64,000 nucleotides of DNA from SAR86 cluster bacterium AG-313-N18 (GTDB taxonomy: Bacteria > Pseudomonadota > Gammaproteobacteria > Magnimaribacterales > D2472), in NCBI GenBank assembly GCA_003283765.1, contig QBVY01000001.1, positions 62,001 to 126,000 of the forward strand. Direction: 5' to 3'. Position numbers and translations under genes: made by a program. This document shows, in pieces, positions 23,011 through 32,298 of the stretch. Under the pieces are notes generated by a model. The model did no database searches. It had not been told where the DNA came from and was given only the letters and a program-made list of their open reading frames with translations. Every line of letters begins with the position of its first letter. Position 1 is the stretch's first letter.

Positions 23011-23552
23011 TGGCAAAGATCACTTTAAGAAAGTTTCATAGATACATTAGTCTGCTTATAGCAATTCAACTACTTTTGTGGACTATCTCAGGAATTTATT
23101 TTTCTTTCAATAAAATAGAAAATGTTCGCGGTGAACAATATCGTGTTACTACAAAAGAAGTCTCCATAGTTGATAGTCCTAAATTAGAGAAGTTAGATTT
23201 TGAATCTGCAATGCAGATCATAGAAGAAAGAACAATTCTTCAGCCGCAAACTATAGAAATTGTTGAAGACCCGCAAAGAGGCTCAGAATATCGAGGACGA
23301 AAATTACCTTTGTACAAAGTTGTTTCCCTTTCCAACGAGGGTAAAGAAATCAATATTTATCAAGATCCATTTTCTGGTGAAATCGTCGCCATTAGATCGG
23401 CTCAGTGGAGAGTCTGGGATTTGATGTGGGGACTGCATATTATGGATTGGGTAGATAGAGATAATATTGATAATATGTTGTTAAAAATTTTTTCATTTAT
23501 TGCTTTATTTACCTCTATTTCAGGGGTTATATTGTTTTTTAAAAAATCATGA
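23007..23552 (+). CDS. PepSY-associated TM-like membrane protein
   Basis: N-terminal KFHRYISLLIAIQLLLWTISGIYFSF and C-terminal TM. Confidence 0.65.
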   Translation: MMAKITLRKFHRYISLLIAIQLLLWTISGIYFSFNKIENVRGEQYRVTTKEVSIVDSPKLEKLDFESAMQIIEERTILQPQTIEIVEDPQRGSEYRGRKLPLYKVVSLSNEGKEINIYQDPFSGEIVAIRSAQWRVWDLMWGLHIMDWVDRDNIDNMLLKIFSFIALFTSISGVILFFKKS

Positions 23553-24634
23553 AATTTCTTTTTTTATTATTAGCCTGCTTTTCAATTGGTCTTTTTGCAC
23601 AAGAAGAAGACTCAATGCATGATCATTCCAAAATGGAAAAAATGAGCTCAAAACATCATTCTATGCGCCATATATCAACTCCAATTGGGATTATGGGAAG
23701 CATGCATCACAAGGGGTTTATGCTTTCCATTAAATATGGATTTATGAAGATGAATGGCAACATATTAGATGGAAAGAATATCAGCAATTCAAAGATTTTA
23801 GAGATGCCTAATCCATTGGGTAATATGCCAGCAAACCTTTCAGTGATTCCCCAGAACATGGATATGAAGATGACAATGATAGATGCCATGTATGCCCCCT
23901 CAAATAATTTAACATTTATGGTCATGGCCACCTATGCCTCTAGAGACATGAAGCTCAATACTTACTCTCCAATGATGAGCAGAGGACTCATAGGTCAATT
24001 CAACACCTCTTCAAGCGATCTATCTGATATTTCTCTCAGCACATTGTTTAAGATTGCCCAAACTAAACATTCAAAATGGCATGGAGAGATTTCCTTTAAA
24101 AAATCCATTGGCAAAGATAATTCAATGGCGCAAGCATTGACGCCAATGGACATGAAAATGAACATGATCATGCCTTATGCTATGCAGCCTGGGGATGATT
24201 CCTCCAGCTTAGTTTTAGGTCTAACTAATACCAGAGAGTTAAAAGAAGGCATGATTTGGGGCACTCAACTTAAAAGAAAGATGGTTGTATCTAAGTCTAG
24301 CTGGTCTTTTGGTGACCAAACCGAGCTTAGTTCATGGATACAGTATCCATTTTCAAAACAGGTATCCATTTCTTCTAGACTAAAGTTTATTGATCAAGAT
24401 GTTTTATCTGGAAGCAACGCATTAATCATGGCGCCTGTTCAAACAGCAAACCCAAAAAATTATGGAGGCACAGAAATATTCTTTGGTTTAGGTATGAATA
24501 TTAACCTTGACGTTCTTCCTGGTGGCAATGACAGCATCGGTATTGAAATACTTAAACCTGTAAATCAAAACAAGAATAACCTTCAAATGAAGACAGATTA
24601 TCAAGTCATTATTGGCTATCAAAAAAGCTTTTAA
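23549..24634 (+). CDS. Met/His-rich exported (predicted outer-membrane-like) protein, probably metal-associated
   Basis: Signal peptide, MHDHSKMEKMSSKHHSMRH and many Met residues; beta-strand-like pattern. Confidence 0.6.
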   Translation: MKFLFLLLACFSIGLFAQEEDSMHDHSKMEKMSSKHHSMRHISTPIGIMGSMHHKGFMLSIKYGFMKMNGNILDGKNISNSKILEMPNPLGNMPANLSVIPQNMDMKMTMIDAMYAPSNNLTFMVMATYASRDMKLNTYSPMMSRGLIGQFNTSSSDLSDISLSTLFKIAQTKHSKWHGEISFKKSIGKDNSMAQALTPMDMKMNMIMPYAMQPGDDSSSLVLGLTNTRELKEGMIWGTQLKRKMVVSKSSWSFGDQTELSSWIQYPFSKQVSISSRLKFIDQDVLSGSNALIMAPVQTANPKNYGGTEIFFGLGMNINLDVLPGGNDSIGIEILKPVNQNKNNLQMKTDYQVIIGYQKSF

Positions 24635-24641
24635 TTAAAGA

Positions 24642-25259
24642 ATGCAAAAAGCAATTAATGTATTTGGGGCCTGGGCAGAGCAAGGCAAAGACATTGGCAT
24701 GGAAAAAGGTCACGCTGCTGCGGTCAATGAGATGCTTGATTTTGCAATTCAGGAAAGAGAGAGCTTTAATAAAAATTTTACATTTTTAGACTTAGGTTGT
24801 GGCAATGGTTGGGTGGTAAGAAAGGTTGCTGAAAATTCCACATGTAGCGATGCTTATGGCATTGATGGAGCCACTCAAATGATCGCCAATGCAAAAAAGC
24901 GAGCAGGTGATGAGAAGTATATTCTTGCTAATATTGATGAACATGAACCCACCCAAAAGTATGATCTCATTCATTCTATGGAGGTGCTTTATTATCTAGA
25001 AGACCCGACTTCAATACTGAATAAAATAGCCAACTCTTGGCTTAATGAGGGAGGAAGATTTATCGCTGGCATAGATTTGTACTATGAAAATACTGATTCT
25101 CACTCCTGGGAAGAAAAAGTAGGGACCAAAATGTTGATGTTTAAAGAAGCAGAGTGGGCTGATTTTTTCAAGCAAGCAGGTTTTAATGATGTGACAAGCT
25201 GGCGCGCCAACCAATCTGAAGACTGGGCAGGAACCTTAGTTTTAACTGGAAAAAAATAG
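24642..25259 (+). CDS. Class I SAM-dependent methyltransferase
   Basis: FLDLGCGNGWVVRKVA. Confidence 0.85.
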   Translation: MQKAINVFGAWAEQGKDIGMEKGHAAAVNEMLDFAIQERESFNKNFTFLDLGCGNGWVVRKVAENSTCSDAYGIDGATQMIANAKKRAGDEKYILANIDEHEPTQKYDLIHSMEVLYYLEDPTSILNKIANSWLNEGGRFIAGIDLYYENTDSHSWEEKVGTKMLMFKEAEWADFFKQAGFNDVTSWRANQSEDWAGTLVLTGKK

Positions 25260-25268
25260 CTATATAAA

Positions 25269-26111
25269 ATGTTTAACAAATTAGATCATCTTATTGTTGC
25301 GGTTAAAGACTTGCAGGAAGCTGAAAATAATTACCAAAAATTATTTGGCATGGCGCCTGTTTGGAGTGGCACACACAAAGAATTAGGTACAAGCAACTCC
25401 TTGTTTAATTTCCAAAATACTTATTTTGAGTTACTGGCTCCTACCAGCGAGGGCTTGGGTGCTGATCTTGTAAATTATAACTTAAATACTACTGGCGAAG
25501 GTTTGATTGGCATGGTCTTTGCCACAGAGGATATTGCTGGCGTCCATAGCTCTCTTCAAGAGAGGAAGTTCCTCATAGGGGATACTTCGGATGGGGAGGG
25601 CATCAATTCTTCTGATCAGAAGGTTAGAAAATGGAAAAATTTATTTCTTCCTCCTGAGCTAACTAGAGGCATCTTTTCATTTGTGATCGAGCACACCGAG
25701 GGAAGTCTCCCTCAACCCAAAAGTGTAGAGCCGTCATCACCTCACAAATTAGATCATGTGGTAATTAATACCAATGACGCAGACGGCTTCATAGAAATTT
25801 ATAAAGATATTTTTAACATTCGTCTTGCCCTCGATAAAACCATTGAGCATTGGCAAAAAAGAATGCTCTTTTTTAGACTGAACGAAACCACCATAGAAGT
25901 TATAGAGCAAGAAGATGATTTACCGCCTAGCGATAAGATGTGGGGGCTGGCTTGGGATGTAAAAGACATAAAAAAGGCTCATCAGCGACTTTCAAATGAG
26001 GGGATTGAAGTAACGCCAATCCAAAAAGGCGTGAAGGAAAAAACTTTGGTTGCTACTGTAAAATCTCATACCCAAAACGTACCCACGCTTCTTATTCAGC
26101 ATTTAAACTAA
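25269..26111 (+). CDS. VOC (glyoxalase-like) family protein
   Basis: Two repeated modules beginning KLDHLIVAV... and KLDHVVINT... Confidence 0.8.
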   Translation: MFNKLDHLIVAVKDLQEAENNYQKLFGMAPVWSGTHKELGTSNSLFNFQNTYFELLAPTSEGLGADLVNYNLNTTGEGLIGMVFATEDIAGVHSSLQERKFLIGDTSDGEGINSSDQKVRKWKNLFLPPELTRGIFSFVIEHTEGSLPQPKSVEPSSPHKLDHVVINTNDADGFIEIYKDIFNIRLALDKTIEHWQKRMLFFRLNETTIEVIEQEDDLPPSDKMWGLAWDVKDIKKAHQRLSNEGIEVTPIQKGVKEKTLVATVKSHTQNVPTLLIQHLN

Positions 26112-26116
26112 ATACC

Positions 26117-26479
26117 ATGGTTGAAATAATCTTATACACCTTACTTTTATATTTTTTGCAGCTATTCCTTCCGGTAACACTTAAGCGAAAAATGACAGAA
26201 GAGATGTTTCTCAGATCAAGGCGCGCAACTGAAAATTTAAAAGAGTCATTGCCAGCATTCCTAGCACTAGGAATACTTTCAATTATCCTCGATGTTCAGG
26301 CAAACACTATGGCCGCATTTTTCTGGCTTTTTTTTAGAGTCATTTTTGCAGTAATTTATATTTCAGGTTTTAACTTAAAGCCTGCCAATGAATCTGGGCA
26401 TCAAGCTCAACCTTTAAGAAGTCTTGTTTGGACTTTTTCCGTTGTTGCTTTATTTATTATGGGCACTAATTTTATTTGA
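26117..26479 (+). CDS. MAPEG family membrane protein
   Basis: RATENLKESLPAFLALGIL MAPEG-like motif, TM segments. Confidence 0.75.
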   Translation: MVEIILYTLLLYFLQLFLPVTLKRKMTEEMFLRSRRATENLKESLPAFLALGILSIILDVQANTMAAFFWLFFRVIFAVIYISGFNLKPANESGHQAQPLRSLVWTFSVVALFIMGTNFI

Positions 26480-26491
26480 TAAAATCTATTC

Positions 26492-27766
26492 TTGATGAAA
26501 AAAATAATTCTCTCGCTATACATATGCACATTCCCATTTTTTGTGAGCTTGCTTGCAGCTACAAATATTAGTGAAGCTACCGTTCATTCAGAAAAAATTG
26601 TTTTAGGTTCAGGTTGTTTTTGGGGAGCTGAAAAGGGTTATGAATCTTTGCCTGGGGTTATCGATGCTGTTTCTGGTTATGCCGATGGAAAAGGTGTTCG
26701 AGCCACATATAGGGAAATTACAAAACTTAAAAATAAGTTTAATGCTAATAATCATGCTGAGGTAGTAGAGGTCACTTACAACAAAAACCTCATCTCTACC
26801 GAGGCACTGTTAATGCATTATTTTGAATCACATGACCCCACTCAGCTAAATCGTCAGGGAAATGACATTGGCACCCAATACAGATCCATTATTTTGTATT
26901 CAACAGAAGAACAAAAAGAAACAGTTGATGAGGTTCTTGCAACCTTTCAAGAGCTTTTATCAACTGCAGGCTATGGCTCTATCACAACCTTAGTTAAACC
27001 GATTAAAAATTTTTATAAGGCAGAAAAATATCACCAGGACTACATAGCAAAAAATCCAAATGGATATTGTCCCGATCATTCTACGGGTGTTAAGTTTGCT
27101 GAAAAAGAAGCTATTCAAATTGTTGATAATTCAGATCTCCTTTCAGGAAAGCATATTATCGTGATTGAAGCAGAGGGCTATTGCCCATATTGTGACAAAT
27201 TTAGAGCCGACGTTGTAAATAACTATTATGGCAATATTCCACTAGTATTTAGGCTGGCATCTCAGCTACAAGGTTTAGCTATCAATTCACCAACTTGGGC
27301 TACTCCAACTATTTTATTTTTAGAAAATGGAAAAGAGGCCTTTGGTTATCAGGGCTATCTAAGCCCCAAAGAATTTTATGAGGCTCTTGGCTACTTTAAG
27401 CTTGGAGACTCAGAAGCATACAAAGTTGCCTTTCAGCAGGGGACAGATGCAAGGTTTTGTAAAGAATATGAAATTTTTAAAAATACTCCTGATGGTATTT
27501 TTATTGATAAATTGAGTGGCGCTCCTTTATTTGATACTAAAGATAGATTTAATTCTTCCACAGGTTGGCTTTCATTTACAGCCCCGATTAAGGGCTCAGT
27601 TTATACAAAGCCTGATAATAGTTACGGAATGCGAAGGACAGAAATAAGATCGGTCACTTCAGATATTCATTTGGGGCATGTTTTTCCAGATGGTCCAAAC
27701 GGCATGCCGAGATACTGTATTAATGCTACCGTGCTGGACTTTAAGCCCAGAGACGACCTAAGTTAG
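26492..27766 (+). CDS. Exported MsrA - thioredoxin-like - MsrB fusion protein
   Basis: MsrA GSGCFWGAEKGYE; central EAEGYCPYCDKFRADV; MsrB GHVFPDGPNGMPRYCINATVLDF; N-terminal signal. Confidence 0.85.
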   Translation: MMKKIILSLYICTFPFFVSLLAATNISEATVHSEKIVLGSGCFWGAEKGYESLPGVIDAVSGYADGKGVRATYREITKLKNKFNANNHAEVVEVTYNKNLISTEALLMHYFESHDPTQLNRQGNDIGTQYRSIILYSTEEQKETVDEVLATFQELLSTAGYGSITTLVKPIKNFYKAEKYHQDYIAKNPNGYCPDHSTGVKFAEKEAIQIVDNSDLLSGKHIIVIEAEGYCPYCDKFRADVVNNYYGNIPLVFRLASQLQGLAINSPTWATPTILFLENGKEAFGYQGYLSPKEFYEALGYFKLGDSEAYKVAFQQGTDARFCKEYEIFKNTPDGIFIDKLSGAPLFDTKDRFNSSTGWLSFTAPIKGSVYTKPDNSYGMRRTEIRSVTSDIHLGHVFPDGPNGMPRYCINATVLDFKPRDDLS

Positions 27767-27778
27767 TTTAAATAATAT

Positions 27779-27806
27779 TTGCAAAATAACTATCTAGCAT
27801 TACAAT
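27779..27806 (+). promoter_or_regulatory. Sigma70-like promoter upstream of the riboswitch (TTGCAA - 16 bp - TACAAT)
   Basis: Read directly; position just upstream of riboswitch candidate. Confidence 0.45.
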
Positions 27807-27810
27807 ATGT

Positions 27811-27865
27811 TTAATCGTGATTTGATCCTATTGCCGCGATTAAAAAGAAAGTGCTAAAACGGAAA
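27811..27865 (+). ncRNA. SAM-II/SAM-V-like riboswitch
   Basis: AAUCG(27813-27817)/CGAUU(27837-27841) stem enclosing UGAUUUGAUCCUAUUGCCG, then AAAAAGAAAGUGCUAAAACGGAA; resembles SAM-II core UGAUUUAACCGUAUUGC...GCUAAAAAGG; precedes BHMT-like gene. Confidence 0.75.
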
Positions 27866-27887
27866 TTATTCCCAGGATTTAAATAAA

Positions 27888-27927
27888 AACTCAATTGTTG
27901 TGTTGTTCACAATTATTTTTGAGTGAA
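27888..27927 (+). promoter_or_regulatory. Hairpin between riboswitch and BHMT start (ACTCAATTGT ... ACAATT attttt GAGT)
   Basis: AATTGT/ACAATT and ACTCA/TGAGT complementary arms. Confidence 0.4.
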
Positions 27928-27944
27928 TTTTGAGGTATAAAAAT

Positions 27945-29003
27945 ATGAAAAGACAATTAATAGAAAGGTTAGATGCAGGCCCAGTCATTTGTGCAGAGGG
28001 TTTTTTATTTGAGGTAGAAAAAAGAGGCTATTTAGCTTCGGGTGAGTTTGTCCCAATGGTTGCATTAGAGCATCCAGAGGCTTTAGAAAATCTACATAAA
28101 GACTTTCAACATGCAGGATCTGACATTGTTCAGGCTTTTACTTATAACGGACATAGAGAGAAGATGAGAGTGATCAATAAAGAAGAGCTCTTAGAGCCTC
28201 TAAATAGAGCTGCACTCAAGATAGCAAAAAAAGTTGCGGACAACCCCATTGGTGGAGGAGAGCCTAACTTAATGTCAGGCAATATTTCAAATTCAAATAT
28301 TTGGGAGCAGGATGATAAGGGTTCTCAACTTGAAGTAGAAAGGATGTTCAATGAAATGGTTGAATGGGCTGTAGATGAGGGAGCTGATTTAATTATGGGC
28401 GAAACTTTTTATTATGCTGAAGAAGCATATAAAGCGCTTGAAATTATCCAAAAGTCAGGATTGCCTGCAGTTATTAATATTGCTCCAATGGGAGAAAATA
28501 TTATGCGAGATGGCGTATCAATAGTTGATACTTGCAAAGAGCTCGAACAAAGAGGCGCCGACGTTGTTGGAATGAATTGCTTCAGAGGCCCAGCCACCAT
28601 GCTGCCTTATTTAAAAGAAATCAGAGAAGCGATTAGTTGTCATATGGCCGCTTTACCACTTCCATTTAGAACAACCGAAGAACACCCAACTTTCTTTAAC
28701 TTGCCTGATAATAATGGCTGCACATGCCATGCACCGCATGGAAGAACATTTCCAACAGCCCTCGATCCGCTTTATTGTAATAGGTATGAGATGCGCACTT
28801 TTTTTGAAGAGGTGAATAAAATTGGAATTAAATTACTTGGTGTTTGTTGTGGAGCAACACCCATGCATCAAAGAGAGGTAGCTGAAGCGGTAGGGCTAAC
28901 TGTTCCTGCAAGTAAATACAGAGAAAAAATGGAAAACCATTTTATGTATGGCACTAACGAGAGAACTGCAAAACATATGCAAGATTATGGAGATAATGCC
29001 TAG
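27945..29003 (+). CDS. Betaine-homocysteine S-methyltransferase-like protein
   Basis: LDAGPVICAEGFLFEVEKRGYL; GMNCFRGP; GVCCGATPMHQREVAEAVG zinc site; ATG at 27945 (track start 27930 is TTG). Confidence 0.88.
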   Translation: MKRQLIERLDAGPVICAEGFLFEVEKRGYLASGEFVPMVALEHPEALENLHKDFQHAGSDIVQAFTYNGHREKMRVINKEELLEPLNRAALKIAKKVADNPIGGGEPNLMSGNISNSNIWEQDDKGSQLEVERMFNEMVEWAVDEGADLIMGETFYYAEEAYKALEIIQKSGLPAVINIAPMGENIMRDGVSIVDTCKELEQRGADVVGMNCFRGPATMLPYLKEIREAISCHMAALPLPFRTTEEHPTFFNLPDNNGCTCHAPHGRTFPTALDPLYCNRYEMRTFFEEVNKIGIKLLGVCCGATPMHQREVAEAVGLTVPASKYREKMENHFMYGTNERTAKHMQDYGDNA

Positions 29004-29071
29004 TACCTCATCTAAAAAAATGTGCTAAATGACTAAAATCATATTAACCTATCCCTTTTGTAGGTAATATT

Positions 29072-29917
29072 TTGACTGATCTGAGTGTAAATGAGGTTTA
29101 CGCAATTGGTGCGCCGATTGTGTTGGCTATGATTTTTGCTGAGCTGTTAATTTCTAACTGGCAAAGCAAAAAATATTACAAGAAACAAGATACCCTTTGT
29201 ACCATTGGTTTGCTCGCAGGGAATATCATCGTAGCCTTTTCCATTAAAGGTTTAATTTTAGCTTTTCACTTCTATTTATATCAATTTAAGGTTCTCGAGC
29301 TTGCTAGCATTTTACCTTTGTGGGCAATGTGGGCTTTAACCTTCATCATGATTGACCTTGTCTTTTATATTTATCATCGAATGTCACATAGGGTTAGATT
29401 TCTTTGGGCTATTCATCTTAGCCATCACTCAAGTGAAGAAATGAATTTTGCAGTTTCCTTTAGACAGGCATGGTTTGGCCCTGTCTCTAAAATACCTTTT
29501 TTTATGGCGCTTCCTCTGCTTGGGTTTGATCCAACAATCATTGCAGTAGCAGGCGTGATGAGCACTTTGTGGGGAATAGTGGGGCATACACAAATTGTGG
29601 GGAAGCTTGGTTTTATTGAATGGGTTTTTAATACCCCATCACACCATAGAGTACATCATGGATCTAATAAGCAATACATAGATAAAAATTATGGAAACCT
29701 ATTAATAATTTGGGACAGAATGTTTGGAACGTTTGAACCAGAAGAAGAGCCCGTGAAATTTGGCTTGGTCAATAATGTAAATACCTATAATCCAACAAAG
29801 ATAACATTTATGGCCTGGTCATCAATGATTGATGACATTAAGAATAAAAATAATTTTAGTGAGGTGTTAAGCACAATCATTGGGCCGCCTAGTACCCACG
29901 TAAGAAATAAAATCTAG
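29072..29917 (+). CDS. Fatty acid hydroxylase/sterol desaturase family membrane protein
   Basis: Histidine motifs HRMSH, HLSHHS, HHRVHH. Confidence 0.88.
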   Translation: MTDLSVNEVYAIGAPIVLAMIFAELLISNWQSKKYYKKQDTLCTIGLLAGNIIVAFSIKGLILAFHFYLYQFKVLELASILPLWAMWALTFIMIDLVFYIYHRMSHRVRFLWAIHLSHHSSEEMNFAVSFRQAWFGPVSKIPFFMALPLLGFDPTIIAVAGVMSTLWGIVGHTQIVGKLGFIEWVFNTPSHHRVHHGSNKQYIDKNYGNLLIIWDRMFGTFEPEEEPVKFGLVNNVNTYNPTKITFMAWSSMIDDIKNKNNFSEVLSTIIGPPSTHVRNKI

Positions 29918-29977
29918 GCCATCTGCCCATAAAAGACTTTTTGACTTTTTATGCTAGGGGGTTATATTTTTACAACT

Positions 29978-30457
29978 ATGAACAATTTATATAAATTAAC
30001 ACCTATTTTTGTTGCAGGGTTATTTTTTTTAAGTATGCCAGCTTTTTCTTACAATTCAGACCCACAAAAGTGTGCAGATATGCCAGATCCTTCTGCAAGA
30101 CTCAGTTGCTACGACGCTCTCTTTCAAGAAAACAAAGTTACTAAAGAGGCAAAAATAACCTCAAAAAAAATAACAGTTATAAAAACAGATGAACAAAAAG
30201 CAAAAGAGTATGGTTTAGCCAAACCAAAAGAGGATTTTTCTATTACCTCAAAAATAGTTAATGTAAATAAACGCGGTAATTACAAAATCTATATCACTCT
30301 AGAGAATGACCAAATCTGGCGAAGCGTAAAAGATATCTATGATCGAACTCCAGTAAGTAAAGGGCAAACAGTTATTATTTCAGAGGGCTTTATGAGTGGG
30401 CATGTTATGAAAGTTGAAGGAAAGAAAACTAATTTAAGAGTAAGGAGGGTTAAGTAA
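29978..30457 (+). CDS. Secreted protein with DPSARLSCYDALF motif, unknown function (track ORF starts 29951)
   Basis: Signal peptide MNNLYKLTPIFVAGLFFLSMPAFS; CADMPDPSARLSCYDALF. Confidence 0.6.
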   Translation: MNNLYKLTPIFVAGLFFLSMPAFSYNSDPQKCADMPDPSARLSCYDALFQENKVTKEAKITSKKITVIKTDEQKAKEYGLAKPKEDFSITSKIVNVNKRGNYKIYITLENDQIWRSVKDIYDRTPVSKGQTVIISEGFMSGHVMKVEGKKTNLRVRRVK

Positions 30458-30458
30458 A

Positions 30459-30905
30459 ATGGAAACAAAAATTCCACCACCAATAGTTACTTTGGTATTT
30501 GGTTTATCTATTTATTTTTCAAGAGGGATGTTTCCAGCAGTTGAGGCCTGGCATTCTTTCTATCTTGGAATCTTTTTACTTTTTTTGGGTTTTTTTATCT
30601 TAATATCTGCCGTTCGGTTATTCAGAAAAGACAAGACAACTGTAAACCCTTTAAGTCCTGATCAAGCAACAAAGTTAGTGACAGATGGAATTTTTAAATA
30701 TTCTCGCAATCCAATGTATCTAGGTATGGCAGTTGTATTGAGCTCGATAGCTGTATTTTTTAATCTTTTAGGCGGCATAATTTTAATTGCTTTATTTTGC
30801 GCATATATAACAAAGTTTCAAATTATTCCGGAAGAAAGAGCGATGAGAGATCTATTTTCAGATGACTTTGATAAATATATAAAAGAAACTAGAAGGTGGG
30901 TTTAA
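30459..30905 (+). CDS. Isoprenylcysteine carboxyl methyltransferase/PEMT-like membrane methyltransferase
   Basis: LVTDGIFKYSRNPMYLGMAVV...EERAMRDLFSDDFDKYIKETRRWV. Confidence 0.85.
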   Translation: METKIPPPIVTLVFGLSIYFSRGMFPAVEAWHSFYLGIFLLFLGFFILISAVRLFRKDKTTVNPLSPDQATKLVTDGIFKYSRNPMYLGMAVVLSSIAVFFNLLGGIILIALFCAYITKFQIIPEERAMRDLFSDDFDKYIKETRRWV

Positions 30906-30918
30906 TATTACTCATAAA

Positions 30919-31377
30919 TTGATTAAGCAATTATCATGCTTGTTATTACTATCTATAAATTTCATGTCTGAGAATGCAATGAGTGCAAGCAGGGAGTTCA
31001 GTTTGGATAATCAAATATATAAAGTTCTTACTTTAGAGGAGTGGGGGCGTGCTCAGTCTTCTGGGATAATAATTACAGATTTAGATGAAAAAGATGGTTT
31101 CATTCACCTTTCTACAGCGACTCAACTCAATGCAACCCTGTCTTTGTATTTCTCCAAAGAAGAATCAGTCGTTTTACTTCAAATAGATCATGCGCAGACA
31201 AATGATCAAGTAAAATTTGAGGCCCCAATTCCGCCTGGAAATAGAACTAGCTCATTCCCTCATTATTATGGTGATTTAAATACTAATTTTGTTTCTCAGA
31301 TATGGCATTTAAACCGTGGCGCTTTTGAAATACCTATTGAGGTGATGCTTCAAGCCGAACAAAGCGTTGACTATTGA
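30919..31377 (+). CDS. DUF952 family protein with N-terminal signal
   Basis: YKVLTLEEWGRAQ...DGFIHLSTATQL pattern. Confidence 0.75.
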   Translation: MIKQLSCLLLLSINFMSENAMSASREFSLDNQIYKVLTLEEWGRAQSSGIIITDLDEKDGFIHLSTATQLNATLSLYFSKEESVVLLQIDHAQTNDQVKFEAPIPPGNRTSSFPHYYGDLNTNFVSQIWHLNRGAFEIPIEVMLQAEQSVDY

Positions 31378-31417
31378 TGCTTTGCTGTAGAATTAAATTT
31401 TTTATTGGAGTTAACAT

Positions 31418-31897
31418 ATGAAACTATTTTTTGCATTAGTATTTTTGCTATCCATCATGCCCGTAACAAAAGCAGCTCATCATGAGCACAAATTTGCTGA
31501 TGGAAATAATCCATTTATTCTTATTGCGAGGATTCATGTTAAAGAAGGAATGGTTGAGGACTATCTTGATATTGCCAACGAAGTTGATAATGCGGTTGAG
31601 TTAAGTGAGCCAGGCATGCTGTTCCATAATTTTGATGCCGATCCAGAGGATCCCCTTGCCTTTACATGGACAGAAGTTTATTCAAACAGCGAAGCATTTA
31701 TCAAGCATGATGCAAACCCACCAGTTCAAGAATATGTTGCAAAACATGCAGAGTTAGCAGATGGGTTTACTATTGAGATCTATGGCAATGTTTCTCAAAA
31801 TGTAATTGAGACAATTAATCGTCTTGGAATTCCATTGAAGTATTTCAAAACAACCCGAGTTGGCTATGTAAGAGAGGAAAATTTTAAAGAGTATTAA
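31418..31897 (+). CDS. Antibiotic biosynthesis monooxygenase (ABM)-like secreted protein
   Basis: FILIARIHVKEGMVEDYLDIA...EPGMLFHNF. Confidence 0.7.
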   Translation: MKLFFALVFLLSIMPVTKAAHHEHKFADGNNPFILIARIHVKEGMVEDYLDIANEVDNAVELSEPGMLFHNFDADPEDPLAFTWTEVYSNSEAFIKHDANPPVQEYVAKHAELADGFTIEIYGNVSQNVIETINRLGIPLKYFKTTRVGYVREENFKEY

Positions 31898-31914
31898 TTG
31901 CTGAATAAGAATAT

Positions 31915-32298
31915 ATGAAAACACTAAAAGAAGAGATTAAGTTTAATTGTTCTGCTGATAAACTTTGGGGCATTTTGTCTGATGTTGGAAGATGTGACTG
32001 GGTTCCTACCATTGAGAAGATTGTATTAGAGGGTGACCTAAGACATTTCGAAATGACTGGGATGGGACAGATAACTGAAAAAATTTTAAAACAAGACCAT
32101 GCAACCATGACCCTTCAGTACTCTGCTATACAGACCCCTGCACCCATTGAACATCATTTAGCAACTATGGAAGTAGCATCCCTCAATGATCAAGAGTGTA
32201 AGTTAAGTTGGACAACTGAAATTTCTCCAGACATTTTTGCTGATGGCATTCACCAGGGAATGCTTGTATCGATTGAAGGTATTAAAACAGTTATTTGA
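31915..32298 (+). CDS. SRPBCC (START-like) family protein
   Basis: EIKFNCSADKLWGILSDVGRCDWVP. Confidence 0.8.
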   Translation: MKTLKEEIKFNCSADKLWGILSDVGRCDWVPTIEKIVLEGDLRHFEMTGMGQITEKILKQDHATMTLQYSAIQTPAPIEHHLATMEVASLNDQECKLSWTTEISPDIFADGIHQGMLVSIEGIKTVI

